This document shows, piece by piece, positions 49,381 through 61,999 of a stretch of 64,000 nucleotides of DNA; the first letter of the stretch is position 1, and every line of letters starts with the position of its first letter. Position numbers and translations under genes: made by a program. The DNA comes from Sitta carolinensis (taxonomy: Eukaryota > Chordata > Aves > Passeriformes > Sittidae). Location of the stretch: contig CM063288.1 of the NCBI GenBank assembly GCA_032173965.1, positions 26,072,001 to 26,136,000 on the forward strand, written 5' to 3'. The notes under the pieces are model-generated. The model worked only from the letters and a program-made list of their open reading frames with translations, was not told the DNA's origin and searched no databases.

Positions 49381-52300
49381 TGAATCTCTCCTGTAAGAGG
49401 TTCTAAACCCCTTGAACTACAGACACAAACAACTGGAACCAGCCTTCATTCACTGAACATGAGGGGTTTGCAGCCCTAATCTGTCACTGCTTTGAGTGCT
49501 CCAGTGACACCAAAGAGCTGGAAGCTCAGCCCCCACTGTCTGAAGAGTACTGCTGACTCCCTTGCCTCCCCAGCAGTACGAAGTGGTGAAGGAGGATTTA
49601 CTCAAGACTCCAGCCCTTTATTTTCAAATCTCAACATTTTGGTACACAGTAAGACAAATCTTACTATCAGTCAAGCAGAGAGAAGGAAACAAGTGTTTTC
49701 AGGAAGAAGATGGATGTAATGTAATCAAAGTATATGAAGTCTGTATCAGGACATAATGCAATTAAAATGAATAGGAGGAAAAATTCCATGGCAGCACATT
49801 TTCAGTAGCTCCTCAGAGGCAGGACTGTGTCCTGTGGTAAAGCTGGTATTGATCATTTTTGGAGGCAGAACCCGCACAAGCTTTGTGACAAACATCTATT
49901 TTCACATGTGGAAGACGATATTAAAATGGAAGGCATGGATACCAGTAGGTAGTCAACTGGAGTAGGAGTAGTACTGACTGAGAATAAGATAAATGCCTAA
50001 CTTAAGAAGGATTCACAGAGTGGACATCTTCTATGTCAGCATTTATTATATACACCCAATTGGAGGGACCTCATTTCTCCATCTTCCTAATAGATACCTG
50101 CAGCAAAGATGTCCTAAATTATGTGTATATCACTCACTGATTGCTGGGCAAACATTATCTGAGCATCAATATTGGGGTTTTTTTAGAAGCTAACATTGTT
50201 TGAGTCAATTTGGATAATGCTCTACTAGAGATGTATTAACTAACAGACGAAAATCATCTTGTATGCCTACTCTGTGCTATTTTCATTGCATTTTACTTTG
50301 CAGTGAAAACTGCACGTGATAAATCCAGAACCTGAGGAATAATTAGTGATAGTGGAGCTAGACCCATAAAAGCAAGTTTGGTCAGCTAACCCAAAGCCTT
50401 TACCACAGACTTTATGAAAAACACTGCTCACTATTTGCATGAAGTTGCAGTACCTGGAATACAGTAATTTGACAGGGTGACTGAGGTATAGAGCTGTGCA
50501 ATAATACTTCATCCCATTGTTCCTTCTAGGTAACTGTACTTCATGTAACAGTCCCCCAAAGTAGATGGAAGTTCACTATGTTTTTTGGTAGTAAAATGAC
50601 TGGGAAGTCTCCTGCTGTGCTTGGAAAGTAGACAGAAGAAAAGCGGATTGCAAAATCAAAATACTGTGATCTTGGCTCCCTGACATAGGTCAAGAATATG
50701 CTGTTTGGAAGTTGAACACATACCTCAGATCTAGAAATCCATGGCACAGCACCAGAAGTTTTGAAAGCACAGCTTTGTTACCAATGGTTGTTTTTCTCAC
50801 TTCAGTGTTTTACCTCTACCCTGCTCTATAATCAGGATACAGTTTGACCTTGTATACAAAAAAATGTGCCTTTCAGTAGGTGTTTAAATTAATGATTATT
50901 CTTGTGAAAGTCAGTTGGGAAGGCGTTTAAATCCACGACATGTCCTTTTACACATGCAGAAATTTGGTTTTGTGAACAGGAACTTCAAGCTTCCAAAGTA
51001 GGCAAAAATCTATGGTAAGGATCTGACAAGAAACTTTTGTGTGTTCCATGCTAGAGCTTACATTTATAGGAAACATAACCAAGATCCTGCTAAACAGGAA
51101 TTTCTCTTGTCATTAAACTGTTTGGTAACTGCTGGTCAGTGTAAGTCATACTTTTCTTTGTGTGTATCTGAAGAGAGCAAGAGCCTCCCAGAGCTCCAGT
51201 TAGACAGGGTAGTTCAAATATTAAAGCCTGTGTGTTCAGCTCTCCGTACATTCTTGGGACATTTCCCAAAGGATCAGATATTTCAATAACACCACAAAGT
51301 TTCTTGCTTCCTTGTTTTTCACTTCTGATGAGACTTCCTCTATCAAAGACCAGAGCTAATGATCCAGATTTAATCAACAAAAGTATTTACATTTCAAAAT
51401 AATGAGACCACTCAGCTGGTAACTTGTTAATTAGTTCCCAAACATTCTCCTTTCATCCTCTTGTGCTGCAGTGGTGCAGCTGACAATCCTTCTAATATTA
51501 AGGGAAGTTATTTGAGAAGTGTTATCTCAGAGTCCTATCTTTCTCCAGGATCAATTTACACCAATGTGTTGATTACAGGAGAACTACTGATTTACCTAGA
51601 GGCAAAAGTCTTAATATATCAGACTGTATTACCCTTCCTAACAAGTTTTTGCCTTGTATTTTTGCATGTTTAATGCATGCTTAATGTAAAGCAATTAGGT
51701 GTCTGAATTTAAGCCTCTCTGCCCTGCTATCTTTTAACAATGCTATTCTTTCACTCTGGAACACCTAACACTTGAGGTCAGATTCACATTTATAGAAAAG
51801 CTATTTATACTACTTTATAATTCAGTGCCATTTTCTTTCCTTAATTCTACATAAAGGCTTCCTACCTAGCTATACAAAGGTACCAGAATGTAAAAAAGAA
51901 TCTGTCCATAAATATTTTTTCGGACAACCCAACATTTGCAAGTGTGGGTGGACATAAAGAAAGAGGTTCTGTTTCAATTTATGTCCCAGTACTAGGGAAA
52001 TACATGTGCTGGGTTTCAGTCTTCTCCAGCAGCTCCCTTAGCAACTGGAAAACTCCATCAATTATTAGTCCTCAGTGCAGGATATGCTTCAGCTGACCTG
52101 CTGGTAATCAGTTGCTCCAGAGCCTAGATCGATTTTGCCCTGTGATTATCAATTTTCTGATCAGACAGAACAGACAATCTCAAAAACAAGAAGACATTTC
52201 AAGAAATAAGATCAGGATGTTTTACTCAGCACACAATTTCCACCTATAACCCAACTTTGCAAGACACGTAAGTGTGTGCTTATCTTCAAGCACAATTAAT

Positions 52301-55114
52301 CACCTCTTTAGCAACAGGAAGTTTTTCTGGAACTGGAGGTTACATCTTCTCTTCTGCAGTTCCATACTTGTGTGGTTGTGCATTTTTTTTTTCTTTTAAA
52401 TTAACATTTCCTCTTTTCTTTTTTCCCTGTCATATGTAATGCAACTGTGCAAAGTTCTTTTCTTTCCTAAACATGGTGGGTGGGCAAGGAGACAATTATT
52501 TAAATTATATGGTGGGGGAATAAGTTATAAAAATAGCAGCATATTCCTACCTTTTTAACAGGAATTCAAAATTCTCTGGAGGCCTCAGGACTAAGTACAC
52601 ATAAGACTGAACCCGGTTTTTAATTAATTGTTTATCTTCTATAAATTAATTACATAAATTTCTGAAAACCACAAATTAGCACCAAGAAGCTGCACAAATC
52701 GCAAGTAAAAACAAAAGAAAAGAAGAAATAAAACTGCCATGCAAAACTTTATCCTTTCCAAGTCTCTGGGACATCTTTTGAATACTCATCTAATTTTAAA
52801 TGTTTGTGATCATGGCAAAAAAATGTTGCCACATGTTGCAAATGTGGAAAATATTGCCAATATTTTACAAATATTTGAATAGAAAACTCTCATCTTTTAA
52901 TCAGACATTTAAAGCCTGCATGTGTTGTCTGTAAAGCCAATGCAATGATTCTGATCTTCACAAAAACATGGTCCAGCCCTAGCATTGGCAGAAGTTGTGC
53001 TTTTTGGATCTGAGTTCCAGGGAACAAAATTCTAGAAATGTAATTCATGAAATGGGGATTCAGTTTGGGTGTATTTCACTTGCAATACTTGAAAGGAATC
53101 TAGTCACTTCCTTAAAGATAATCGCATGTTTTTATAAGGGTTACTCATGAAGAATCATTTTATCACATGGTTTCCTTCTTGTTTGTCCATAGGAGGAATA
53201 AATCTTGAAGATTGTCAAGATTTGATAGCCAAATTTCTGACAAGCAGTGAACTAAGTGCTTATGTATGCAAAAACCACTCATCTGATGAACACTCCCTGA
53301 TTAAATAGATGGTTCACTAGAACAAAGAGAAGAAGTAAGAATTGGGGAAGGGGGTTTAATTAATCAAGAGTTTTTTTAAGCTACTACTATTCTTTTCTTC
53401 CTGACTACTTTTCTTGAATGTTAAAAACATTCCATCATCTTAGAATAGTCTATCAATGGCACAAGCATTCACAACAGAGTGGACTCTCATCCACTTTCAT
53501 TGTTAAGACAAATCTACCATTGACATGAGTGAGTTTGACACTGAAATGCATTTTTCTTGTTGACTGGTCAGACCTCAGCTTTGCTGTCCACTACATGTGA
53601 TGCACACTATGTATCTATTTATTTAGGATCCAGAATGAGAAGTGAGAGTTTCAGAAAATCTGTTCTGAACTACAGTAGTTTAATTTGGATATTTGTGAGA
53701 TTCAGGGGAGAGCCAGCAAGACTAACCTAATTATGGAATAAGAATGTTAGCCATTGTCCATCAGGCCCTGGCCAAATAATTTTTCAAATACAAATAATCT
53801 CTGTTGTGACTATGAACAAACAGGGTTGGGGTTTGGTTTGATTTTTTTTTTTTTTTTCACTTTTAAACTTTTAAATGACATTTGGACATCTGTTCCTACA
53901 AAGAACTGTTCCGATATTTGACCTTGAACTTTGTGGAGTAGCCTTCTACACCTCCCAGGTTTAATTCCTTAATTTCAGCATATGCAAGGTATAAGATTAA
54001 GCAGCTCAAGGATGCTTTGAGGCACTCTGGTCTATCATCCACAAATATACACAGCAGCAAGAAAACAGCTGGATTATTGTCATAATAGTTTTGTGTGAGG
54101 AAGATAAAAGAGGACTAGCAGAAAGAAAAATGTCTTAGAAAATATTTCAGTGTAAAGTTAGGGTATGTCATGGGAAGGTAAAGAAGCTTTCATTTGATAA
54201 TTTAGAGTTTAAAACCTACTGTATGTTATTTGTGACCACTCTAGGTTACTCAGAAAAAAGCTTCCTTGCTCAGCCTAAGGCTCTGAATATCCTCATTTGC
54301 AGTTCTATAGCTTGTTCACTAGCTTCTCCATTTGATTTTGTACTTTTCATTAGAAAATTCTTCCTTTATGAATTGGAATATTTGCAAGCTACTCTTTGGC
54401 ATGCTGTTTACACAGAGGAGGTTGCTCAGTAATGCTGTGGTCCCTTTTATTTACGCCTAACTTCAGTTGCTTCTTGTCAGCCACTAATAGATAGTTTACT
54501 ATCTGGTTTTCTTCATCTACTAAAACCTTATCCATATAGAAGGGTCTGGCAGCTGCAGACTCCTCTTCCATGACCTAACATGTCTTCACTCCAGAGATTA
54601 TAGTAAGTGTTACAATATTCCCTTGTATTTAACACTCCCTCATTCTTCAGGAACACCTATTACATCAAATTCTCCTTCCATGGTCATATACTCTGCCTTC
54701 ACCTGTTATTATTTTTAACCTTGTGGTACACAGACATTGATATTAGTTATTTTTGGCCATCCACCTATTTTTAAACAATTCCTCTGCTTAGCTCCCTGCT
54801 TCAGAATACACCACTATGATTTCAGTTTAGTTATCCTCAATATCATCCATCATCCCTGTTCCCACCTCTTAGAACTGGATACAGAGTTAAGATGCTAATG
54901 GGGGGAAGATATGTGGAAATAGAGGCACTCTTTTACCTGAAGACAGGACTACCCACATCCTACCCAGTGCAGACAATTCACTGCCTGATCCTGCATGCTG
55001 CAATGAGATTAGAGCTGTGTGGCTTCAAACCCCTTTCCATAATTAGATAAGGGCTGCATTTTCCCTTGGAAATGCCCCTCTTTATCATCAAGACATTTCA
55101 AAGCTCAAAAGCTC

Positions 55115-55137
55115 TTTTTTTTTTTTTTTTTTTTTTT
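55115..55137 (+). repeat. Poly-T tract (23 bases)
   Basis: An uninterrupted T run, followed by AATTTTTAATTTTT. Confidence 0.95.
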
Positions 55138-56207
55138 AATTTTTAATTTTTTTAAAGCAATGGGACAGTTGATTTTTTTCCTAGCACATTTTTCCCTGTC
55201 AGAGAAATGATAATGAAAAACAATTTCTACTTTGAATTTTTTTCAGCTATTCCATTACTGAACCTTCCATTGGCTCACTGGAAACTGTGAGAGAGGGTTT
55301 GATTCTTCTCTGTGGAAAGAACATGGAAAAAACCTTACTAGGCTTTTTGTAGCAAAAGAACAATTTTTCTTTTATCCAGGATTTTCCTTCAATTCTGTAT
55401 AACATTTCTTTGAAAATACATGTCCCAGTTTCCTTTTAAACTTCTTTATTCTGTTCTGTTACTGAAAAGGCTGCAGATGGAAGGGGAGAACCAGGAACTC
55501 CCCATGTCAATCAGCTCTATTCATTCAATGGCTGTATTTATTAGTTTCATTAAAAACATACTGAGCAGGCCTGGTTCCTCAGTTCTGCACGCCTACACAA
55601 TCCTGACTGCCTTGCCATCCCCATCAGTAAGGGCTCCATCCTGAGGCCTCTCTCAGCTTGAGATTCCACATGAAACAGGAATCCAGGAGAATATCACATA
55701 CTTTTAGGTCTTGTTGGAAAGACTTCACACAGCTTAATGGGTGTAGAGGGGGCTGGGGAAAGTTAGATGAGGAAAAAAATAAGTACTCAAGATGAACTGA
55801 TAATTCATGTTTTAAAAAAAGAAATGGAAAGAAAAAGTCTGTGTAAAGCTTGGAAAATGTCTCCAGTGCTACTACCATCAGTGAAATGAATGTACATGTA
55901 ACAACTGACCAGCACATTGCTCATAAACTATGGTTTTGTAGGAAATAAAGCACTTTGGGCTGCCATCAGACAAGGAAGCAGTTCTTGGAGAAGGCTGTTA
56001 ATTTGCAACATTTGTAATGCTGAGGTATGGACTGGTGCCCTTCAGAAAATGTTATATTCTTTACATATCTCCTTCTGTTATTAAAATCAGAACTATGTGG
56101 AAGAGCAGAACCACAGCACGATCCTACTATTTATGGGGCAAAAAAAGAATGGATGCAAAGAGAAGTATTAAAACTATATAAGCTATCTTTCAGCACTTTT
56201 GTTGGTG

Positions 56208-56209
<2 letters not shown>

Positions 56210-56257
<48 letters not shown>
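56210..56257 (+). repeat. Poly-T tract (48 bases)
   Basis: The longest homopolymer of the window; a frame across it reads as a Phe run and is an artefact. Confidence 0.97.
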
Positions 56258-56262
<5 letters not shown>

Positions 56263-56717
56263 ATGGCAAAATACGAAAAGTTTTGTATGAATCAAAAGAT
56301 CTCCATACTCAGGACTGAGAGTTAAGGTTGCAGCTTAAGTGGTACCTAAGTTGAAAACCTATCTGGTAGCTTGAGTGGTCTTTATCTCAGACACCAGGTT
56401 AGAAATTACTTTTCAGAAAAAGAAATATATTTTTGTATTCAGCCCTCAAGAGTGATCCATAAAAATCTCTCTGCTCAGCCACATTGGAACTTAACATCTT
56501 CCTCTCTTTGGAAATGATCTCTCCATAAACATCAGATTGGGTAACTGCTACCTAAATACCCTAATGTCCTTTTCCTTTTCTTAAATACATATGGACCACA
56601 AACTTTAACACCTACACCCTCACAATTCTTCAACAAAAGAAGAGACTGGAGTTTGCACTGATACCCTTAAGCACTCCCAAAGATATATCACATACAATCT
56701 CCTCCATACATATTCTC

Positions 56718-56736
56718 TTTTTTTTTTTTTTTTTTT
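56718..56736 (+). repeat. Poly-T tract (19 bases)
   Basis: An uninterrupted T run. Confidence 0.95.
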
Positions 56737-58280
56737 CTAAGTGGGTCGTAGTGTATTAACCCACAGTGTTTTACATAACCACGGTACTTTTTTGTCTTTT
56801 ATGGCAATAGACATGCAAGAATACAGCAAAAAAGATCTGCTTTCTACCAAATTAAAAAAAAAAAAAATTCACTTGCCCTGTCCTCAAAATGTTTGATCTG
56901 CACAGCCACTTTTGACAGAGAATTTTTAGCACTGCTTCCTTTCCAGATGATTGAGCAGAGGTGCACTGGCATCACAAAATACATATCAGTGTCATATCAG
57001 CATGGCCTCAGCCAAGACTGAATACATATGTACCCTGACATTTATGTGTCTTTGTGTGACAAGAAGCAAGCCCTGCTGAGACAGAGAGCTCATCCAGTTC
57101 ACAAGCACATGCTTGGTCCTTTCCAGCTTACACACAGCCCTTGAGTGATACATCCCACAATTCCAACAAAGAACATAGCAGAGAGGACAAGGCAGGGAGG
57201 GGGGAGAGCCATGGCAAGACATGTTTTCATCTACAGCATTGGTAGTTCACCTGCCTGGGGCTGCCACTGAAGCTATTCCTTTGGCACCTTGGCAGTCAAC
57301 TAAGGAGAAGCTAGTGTTTAACAGGATATAACTTGATTGAAGGCAATACGAATGAGGAATGATATGGTATTGGAAACAGATTAGCAGACAGGTAAGACCA
57401 GGGAAATCAGTCTGTAGCCTCTGTGTCTTTGCAATCTGATAATTTCTTTAATGCAGCTACCCCTGTCTGGTAGAAGAATGCTATCATCCCTGGTTTAGGA
57501 AGTTAATGGAGGCTAAACACCAATGAAGGTATTTAGGTTTAGAATTCTACTGTGAATTTGTACCAAAGTGACAGGTTTACAGAGGCATAGGAGTATCTGG
57601 CTTGACACACAAACAAAATAAAAAACTTCATAAACATAAAGTGATTTTAGCATCAGACTCTCTTTGTTTTCAGCCTCATCACACTGTAAGACAATTGGCA
57701 CCATAATCAGATGAATTAAAATTATGACACAGTCTGAGGGTGACATCCTTTTACTGTAACCATAGATTTTTCTGAAACTATTTACAAATTCTTTTCAGAA
57801 AAATCAACACAAGGGAAAAATAAATTACTCTGTGCCTTACTGCAAAATTTCTTTACTTATAACCAAGGGTATTGTATCAACGGCTAAAGTTAGATGGAAT
57901 TGGTTTTGGTCAAGGAGAGATGCTGTTCCCAATTTGGTGTCAAAGTCAACTCGAGTCCCCTGCAGATTTAGCTGTAAACTCCTAGAAACTGGATTTAGCA
58001 TAGAATTTAGTAATAAAAAGTGATAGTTTAAACCATCCCCTTGAGCTTGGCTACTGTTAGTAGAAACCCCTTCCCCACTGCTTATCGTTAATGTTTGAAA
58101 TTCTGTTAAGTGTATCATCTCTATTCTCCTCATGGAAAGAGGAAACCAGCAGTAGGCTTTCACAGCAAAATCACCCAGGCGAACTGTCTACCCAGATAAT
58201 AACACCTTTTTGTGTGTCTGACAGAGCCATGGAGCAAGTGAATTCCATGGGCATTCTGTACTTATGCTATTTATATTTAC

Positions 58281-58444
58281 CTAAAATGTCTGCAGTGGTG
58301 TAGGTACAATCTGGCTTTTCCACATCCTCGTACAGTTCCTGACCATACAGCTCCTCATAACACCTTGTCCTATTCAAAATCAAACTTGAGTTGATGTTTC
58401 CTTGGTATATTTTGACTTCATTGTCCTCTTCCTCCCTTTCTCTT
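58281..58444 (-). other. Candidate coding exon on the - strand, gene unknown
   Basis: Read on the - strand, a strong acceptor (T12, then ctgtttaacag) precedes 164 bases with one open frame of 54 codons, ending at an AG|GTAAAT donor. The product starts acidic (REREEEDNEVKIYQG) and carries tyrosine motifs CYEELYGQELYEDV and CTYTTADIL (YxxL/V/I type). The other two frames contain stops. I do not recognise the protein and found no phase-matching partner exon. It could be an exon of an unlisted membrane or adaptor protein, an lncRNA exon, or chance. Confidence 0.28.
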
Positions 58445-59879
58445 CTGTTAAACAGAAAAAAAAAAAATCAATAAGGTATTTAAATCTGAGTCTATATTTC
58501 TCTATTAAATTGACACAAACATACAAGCAGTTTTCTCAGAGTTGTTGACTACTTTTCATCTGTTTAAGCAGCTTTCAAGCAAGTCCTTCCCGATGCGGAA
58601 ATAGGGCACTTTAGAAAAGTGAAGGCTAATTGGCCAAAACCCTTTTGACACAGTGACTCACTGACAGTGATTTCTGATTAATTAGGCACACATTCTCCTC
58701 TTGATCTGTGTGTAATGTAACTCCACTAACGTCAAAGAGAAAGGTGCCCTCCTTAGGATCGTCAGGCAGCACCTACCCAGGGCTGATCTTTCGCTCAGGG
58801 GCTGAACGGAATTGCTCAGCCTCTGGATGTTGTTTTCACCTGCCCATTGCTGTGGGTCAGCTTCCTTCTGGAGCGTGTGCCAGGCTTCTGCTGCCAGTAA
58901 CACCCAGTGCAGGTGGTGGCAGGGAAGGAGGAGGCCTGCCCAGCCTGGCGGCCATCCCGGCTGCTGCTGGCACAGCTGACATCTATCTGGAAGCGCCATG
59001 TTGAACATCTGAGGCACCACGCTGAGGTGGCCCAGCTGTAGGGGGCTGCATTCAGAAAGCAGTGCAGCTGTTTCTCACACTGCAGATCAGTTAATTTTGG
59101 TCAATACCAGGTCACAGTGACACAGTTCCTGTGATCTCCTGGTGCTCTCCTCACGGCCAGGGAGCAGCTGCTGGAGGGAATGGCGCCATGTGGCACAGTT
59201 GGCAGTGCTCATGTGGGCATGGAAATGTGCCTGGAGCCTCCTGGAGATGCCTGCTCAGCACAGCTTACAATTCACACCACCAAAATCTCTTATATTTCCC
59301 CACACTATCTCCCAAAACAGCACGCATGTCTCTGCATGTCTTTGAGCACCCACTGGCCCTAAGTCCCACCCAGGCAGGGCTGCAGGAGGTGTCTGACACG
59401 GCCATACCAAAAATTTAACAATAGGGACAACTAGATTATGGCTCTGTGTTGAGTTTAGTAATGAAAATGTGACTTGTGGATGCCTAGGTGGCTGAGCTCA
59501 ATCTGTACCATGGCCCAGGAGAGCAGGCATCCAGCATTAGAAATGTTGATAGAAAAGCAGACAAAGGAGGTAGTAGCAATGCCCACCACTAAGAACATGG
59601 CAGAATTTTATAATTATTTGGTTATACTTTATAATTATTCGGTGAAGATAACCCCCCTCCTGGCTCTACAGAAAGCCTGGATGGCTTTGCAACAGGGGAC
59701 CCCAAAAGAGTGAGGAAGGGGGTGGCAGAAGAGGAGTGACAGAATCACTGTACAGGGAGAGGGCAGCATGGCTTCCACGTACCGGGAAAGGACCCACCTG
59801 ATGGGAGGACATGTCATCCCCTGCTTCCCTTCAACCTTAGGGCTCCTGCTGCTGATGGCAGCACCTCCAGCTGCTGAGG

Positions 59880-60070
59880 CCCTGAGCAGGGCTGGCTCCC
59901 GCAGTCGGTGCTGCAAGGAGCCTGACGGGACAGGCAGCAGTGCCGGGACCCCTGAGGGGAGAAAGGCGCCATTGGCACTCTGCGGGCCCTGGGCTCTCCT
60001 CAGGGCCGGGCCCGTGAGGCGCCCGAGGGGCCCGGCCGTGGGCCCTGCTCTCCACAGGGCTGGGAGGGGA
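59880..60070. promoter_or_regulatory. Small CpG-rich patch
   Basis: About 12 CpGs in roughly 150 bases of very GC-rich DNA, in a window otherwise poor in CpG. It may be a promoter-associated island or a GC-rich repeat remnant. It overlaps a 107-codon + strand frame (59768-60091) with a hydrophobic N-terminal stretch. Confidence 0.4.
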
Positions 60071-60099
60071 AACTGCCAGCTGGCAGCATAAAAACATGG

Positions 60100-61611
60100 G
60101 AAAGGAAAGAAATGAGGAGTGGGCCAAGACGATCTGGGGAAATGCTTGTAAGATAAGCATCAGAAAATCAAAGCAGAATGGAAACAGTTAAGTTTTATTA
60201 ATTACCATTATTTGGGATCGCAGGGTGTTTGAGGTGAGGCCTTGGTGCTCCTCATGTGACTTTATATGGAGACAAAGATCTGTAGCTGAGTCCTTCTGTT
60301 CTGTGCCACAGCTCATGAACCGTATTTAGGTTACACGCTGGCAGCTCTCGCTGTTTCCCAGAGCATCAGGTGATGTTCTTCGATCATGAGGGCTGTGCCC
60401 TCCTTCCTATTCCAAATTATCTTCTTTCTAGCGGCTCCTTCTGTACCATAAGCTAGCCACACTATTTCAGGGTCACAGGAAAGAGGCACAAAGGAACATT
60501 TATTTTTGCAACCAAAATATTGGCCTGAGAAGGCCAAGGTTCTCATTGCTGAATTTTAGGTACTTGTATTTATTTTGTAAGGGTAAGAAGCTTTTGTTGA
60601 AGGGCAGAAAAGTTCCCATTTCTCAAAGATCCTGAATATTCCAAAATGCTTTTAAAATGGTATCATCACTCAGCTGCACTTCCCTTTACTTGTGGGCTTA
60701 GTACTAGTCCTAGTTTTCATGACACCAGCTAGACTGAATCCTGAGAAGAGAAGGGCCTCCTGATTACCTCAGTAAATTAGAAATACTAGATAAGATCTTC
60801 AAACCAGAAGGCAAACTTTTGCTTGGAGTGAGACTCTGCTTTCCAGTTCCCACACTCTATGCTACTCGGGGATCTCAAGTTGAATTCTTGTTCTACCTGT
60901 TTGAAATACTTTTGTTCAATCTGCAACCTCCAAAAAGCCCAGCAGAAATTCAGCAGATAAAGGTAAATTTGACCGAGTTTGGAAGAGTATTCAAAGCCCT
61001 GAAGAATTTTAACCTCAAGATTAATTAGCTGCAGCATCTTTGTCTTGTTCAGTTTTATTGCCTCTCATCAGTGAACATTAAACTGACAGAACAGAAGCAG
61101 ACAATTAATCTGCAACCATGCACAGGGTACATGAGGAAGGGTCTGTGAAAATAGGATGTAGCTGTTATGATTTCAGACAAGAGGTTTCCAGAAAAGTGAA
61201 GTCAATGGACTAGCCATGGACCCAGAAGGCCCCTGTGAAGTAATTGTTCCAATAGCCTTCCATAGCTCTCAGTACCACAGAGGCACATGATGAGGCACTT
61301 GAGCTCTTAGTCAGCAGATATGGCTTGTGACTTGGGCTTTGGAAAGACTTCCAGCCAGGTGGTCAGAAACTGTTAATGAAAAACTGTTTATTTCATATCA
61401 AAAATGACATCTTAAAAAACCAATTAAACCCAGAAGTATTACAAATACTTGTAAAAAGCAGTAAAATAACATTATTCCGAAGGCAAGCCTTTGCTTTCAT
61501 TCACATTTAATGTTGCTCTCCTTGTTAACTCTCTTGTTAATTAGATAAAGGTGTGTGAAGCCAAAAATAAAAATCATAATTAAAAAAAATTAAAAGAGAG
61601 GAGAAAAAAAC
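60100..61611. other. Gene-free stretch with one weak + strand exon-like segment
   Basis: The segment 60847-60962 lies between ctttccag and AAAG|GTAAAT and is open in one frame (VEFLFYLFEILLFNLQPP). No family was recognised; nothing else stands out. Confidence 0.4.
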
Positions 61612-61998
61612 TGAGAACTGGGGTTGTTTAGCATGGAAAATAGAAGGCTTTGGGGGAGACATCACTGTTTTAGTACCTTAACAAGGCTCATAAAAAGCAT
61701 GGAGGGTTTTTCACACAGGCAGATAGTGCCAGGACAAGTGGTAATGGTTTTAAACTAAAAGTGGGCAGGTTTAGATTAGGTATTAGGAATAAATTCTTTA
61801 CTCAGAGAGTGGTGAAGCACTAGAACAGGTTTCCCTGGGTGGTTTGGATGCCCCATCCCTGGCAGTGTTCAAGAGCAGGCTGGATGGGGCTCTGAGTAAG
61901 CTGACCTAGCGGGTGGCATCCCCCTCCCATGGCAGGGGGATGGGAACCAGATGATCTTTAAGGTTCCTTTCAACACAACCTATTCTACAACTCTATGT
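61612..61998 (+). mobile_element. CR1 LINE, 3' end fragment
   Basis: It follows the avian CR1 3' consensus in order: CTGGGGTTGTTTAGCATGG, GATTAGGTATTAGGAATAAA, TTCTTTACTCAGAGAGTGGT, GATGCCCCATCCCTGGCAGT, CATGGCAGGGGGATGGGAAC, and CAGATGATCTTTAAGGTTCC. It ends in an ATTCTAC/CTCTATG tail, the degenerate form of CR1's ATTCTATGA repeats. It is 5'-truncated to about 390 bases and carries no reverse transcriptase. Confidence 0.93.
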
Positions 61999-61999
61999 C

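Larger units (their letters stand above)
49400..58270. other. Gene-free region, 49.4-58.3 kb
   Basis: No recognisable exon. It holds poly-T tracts at 53842-53857, 55115-55137, 56210-56257 and 56718-56736. A ~115-codon open stretch on the - strand ends at 57837 and matches no family I know. Confidence 0.6.

Noticed and set aside
57513..57746. - strand segment with a strong cttacag acceptor
   Set aside because: Tried as the exon after 58281-58444; joining in the required phase gives an immediate stop.
58682..59020. 112-codon - strand frame starting ATG with a good GTGAAA donor
   Set aside because: Tried as a first exon for the 58281-58444 candidate, but its phase (1) does not fit the phase that exon needs (2).
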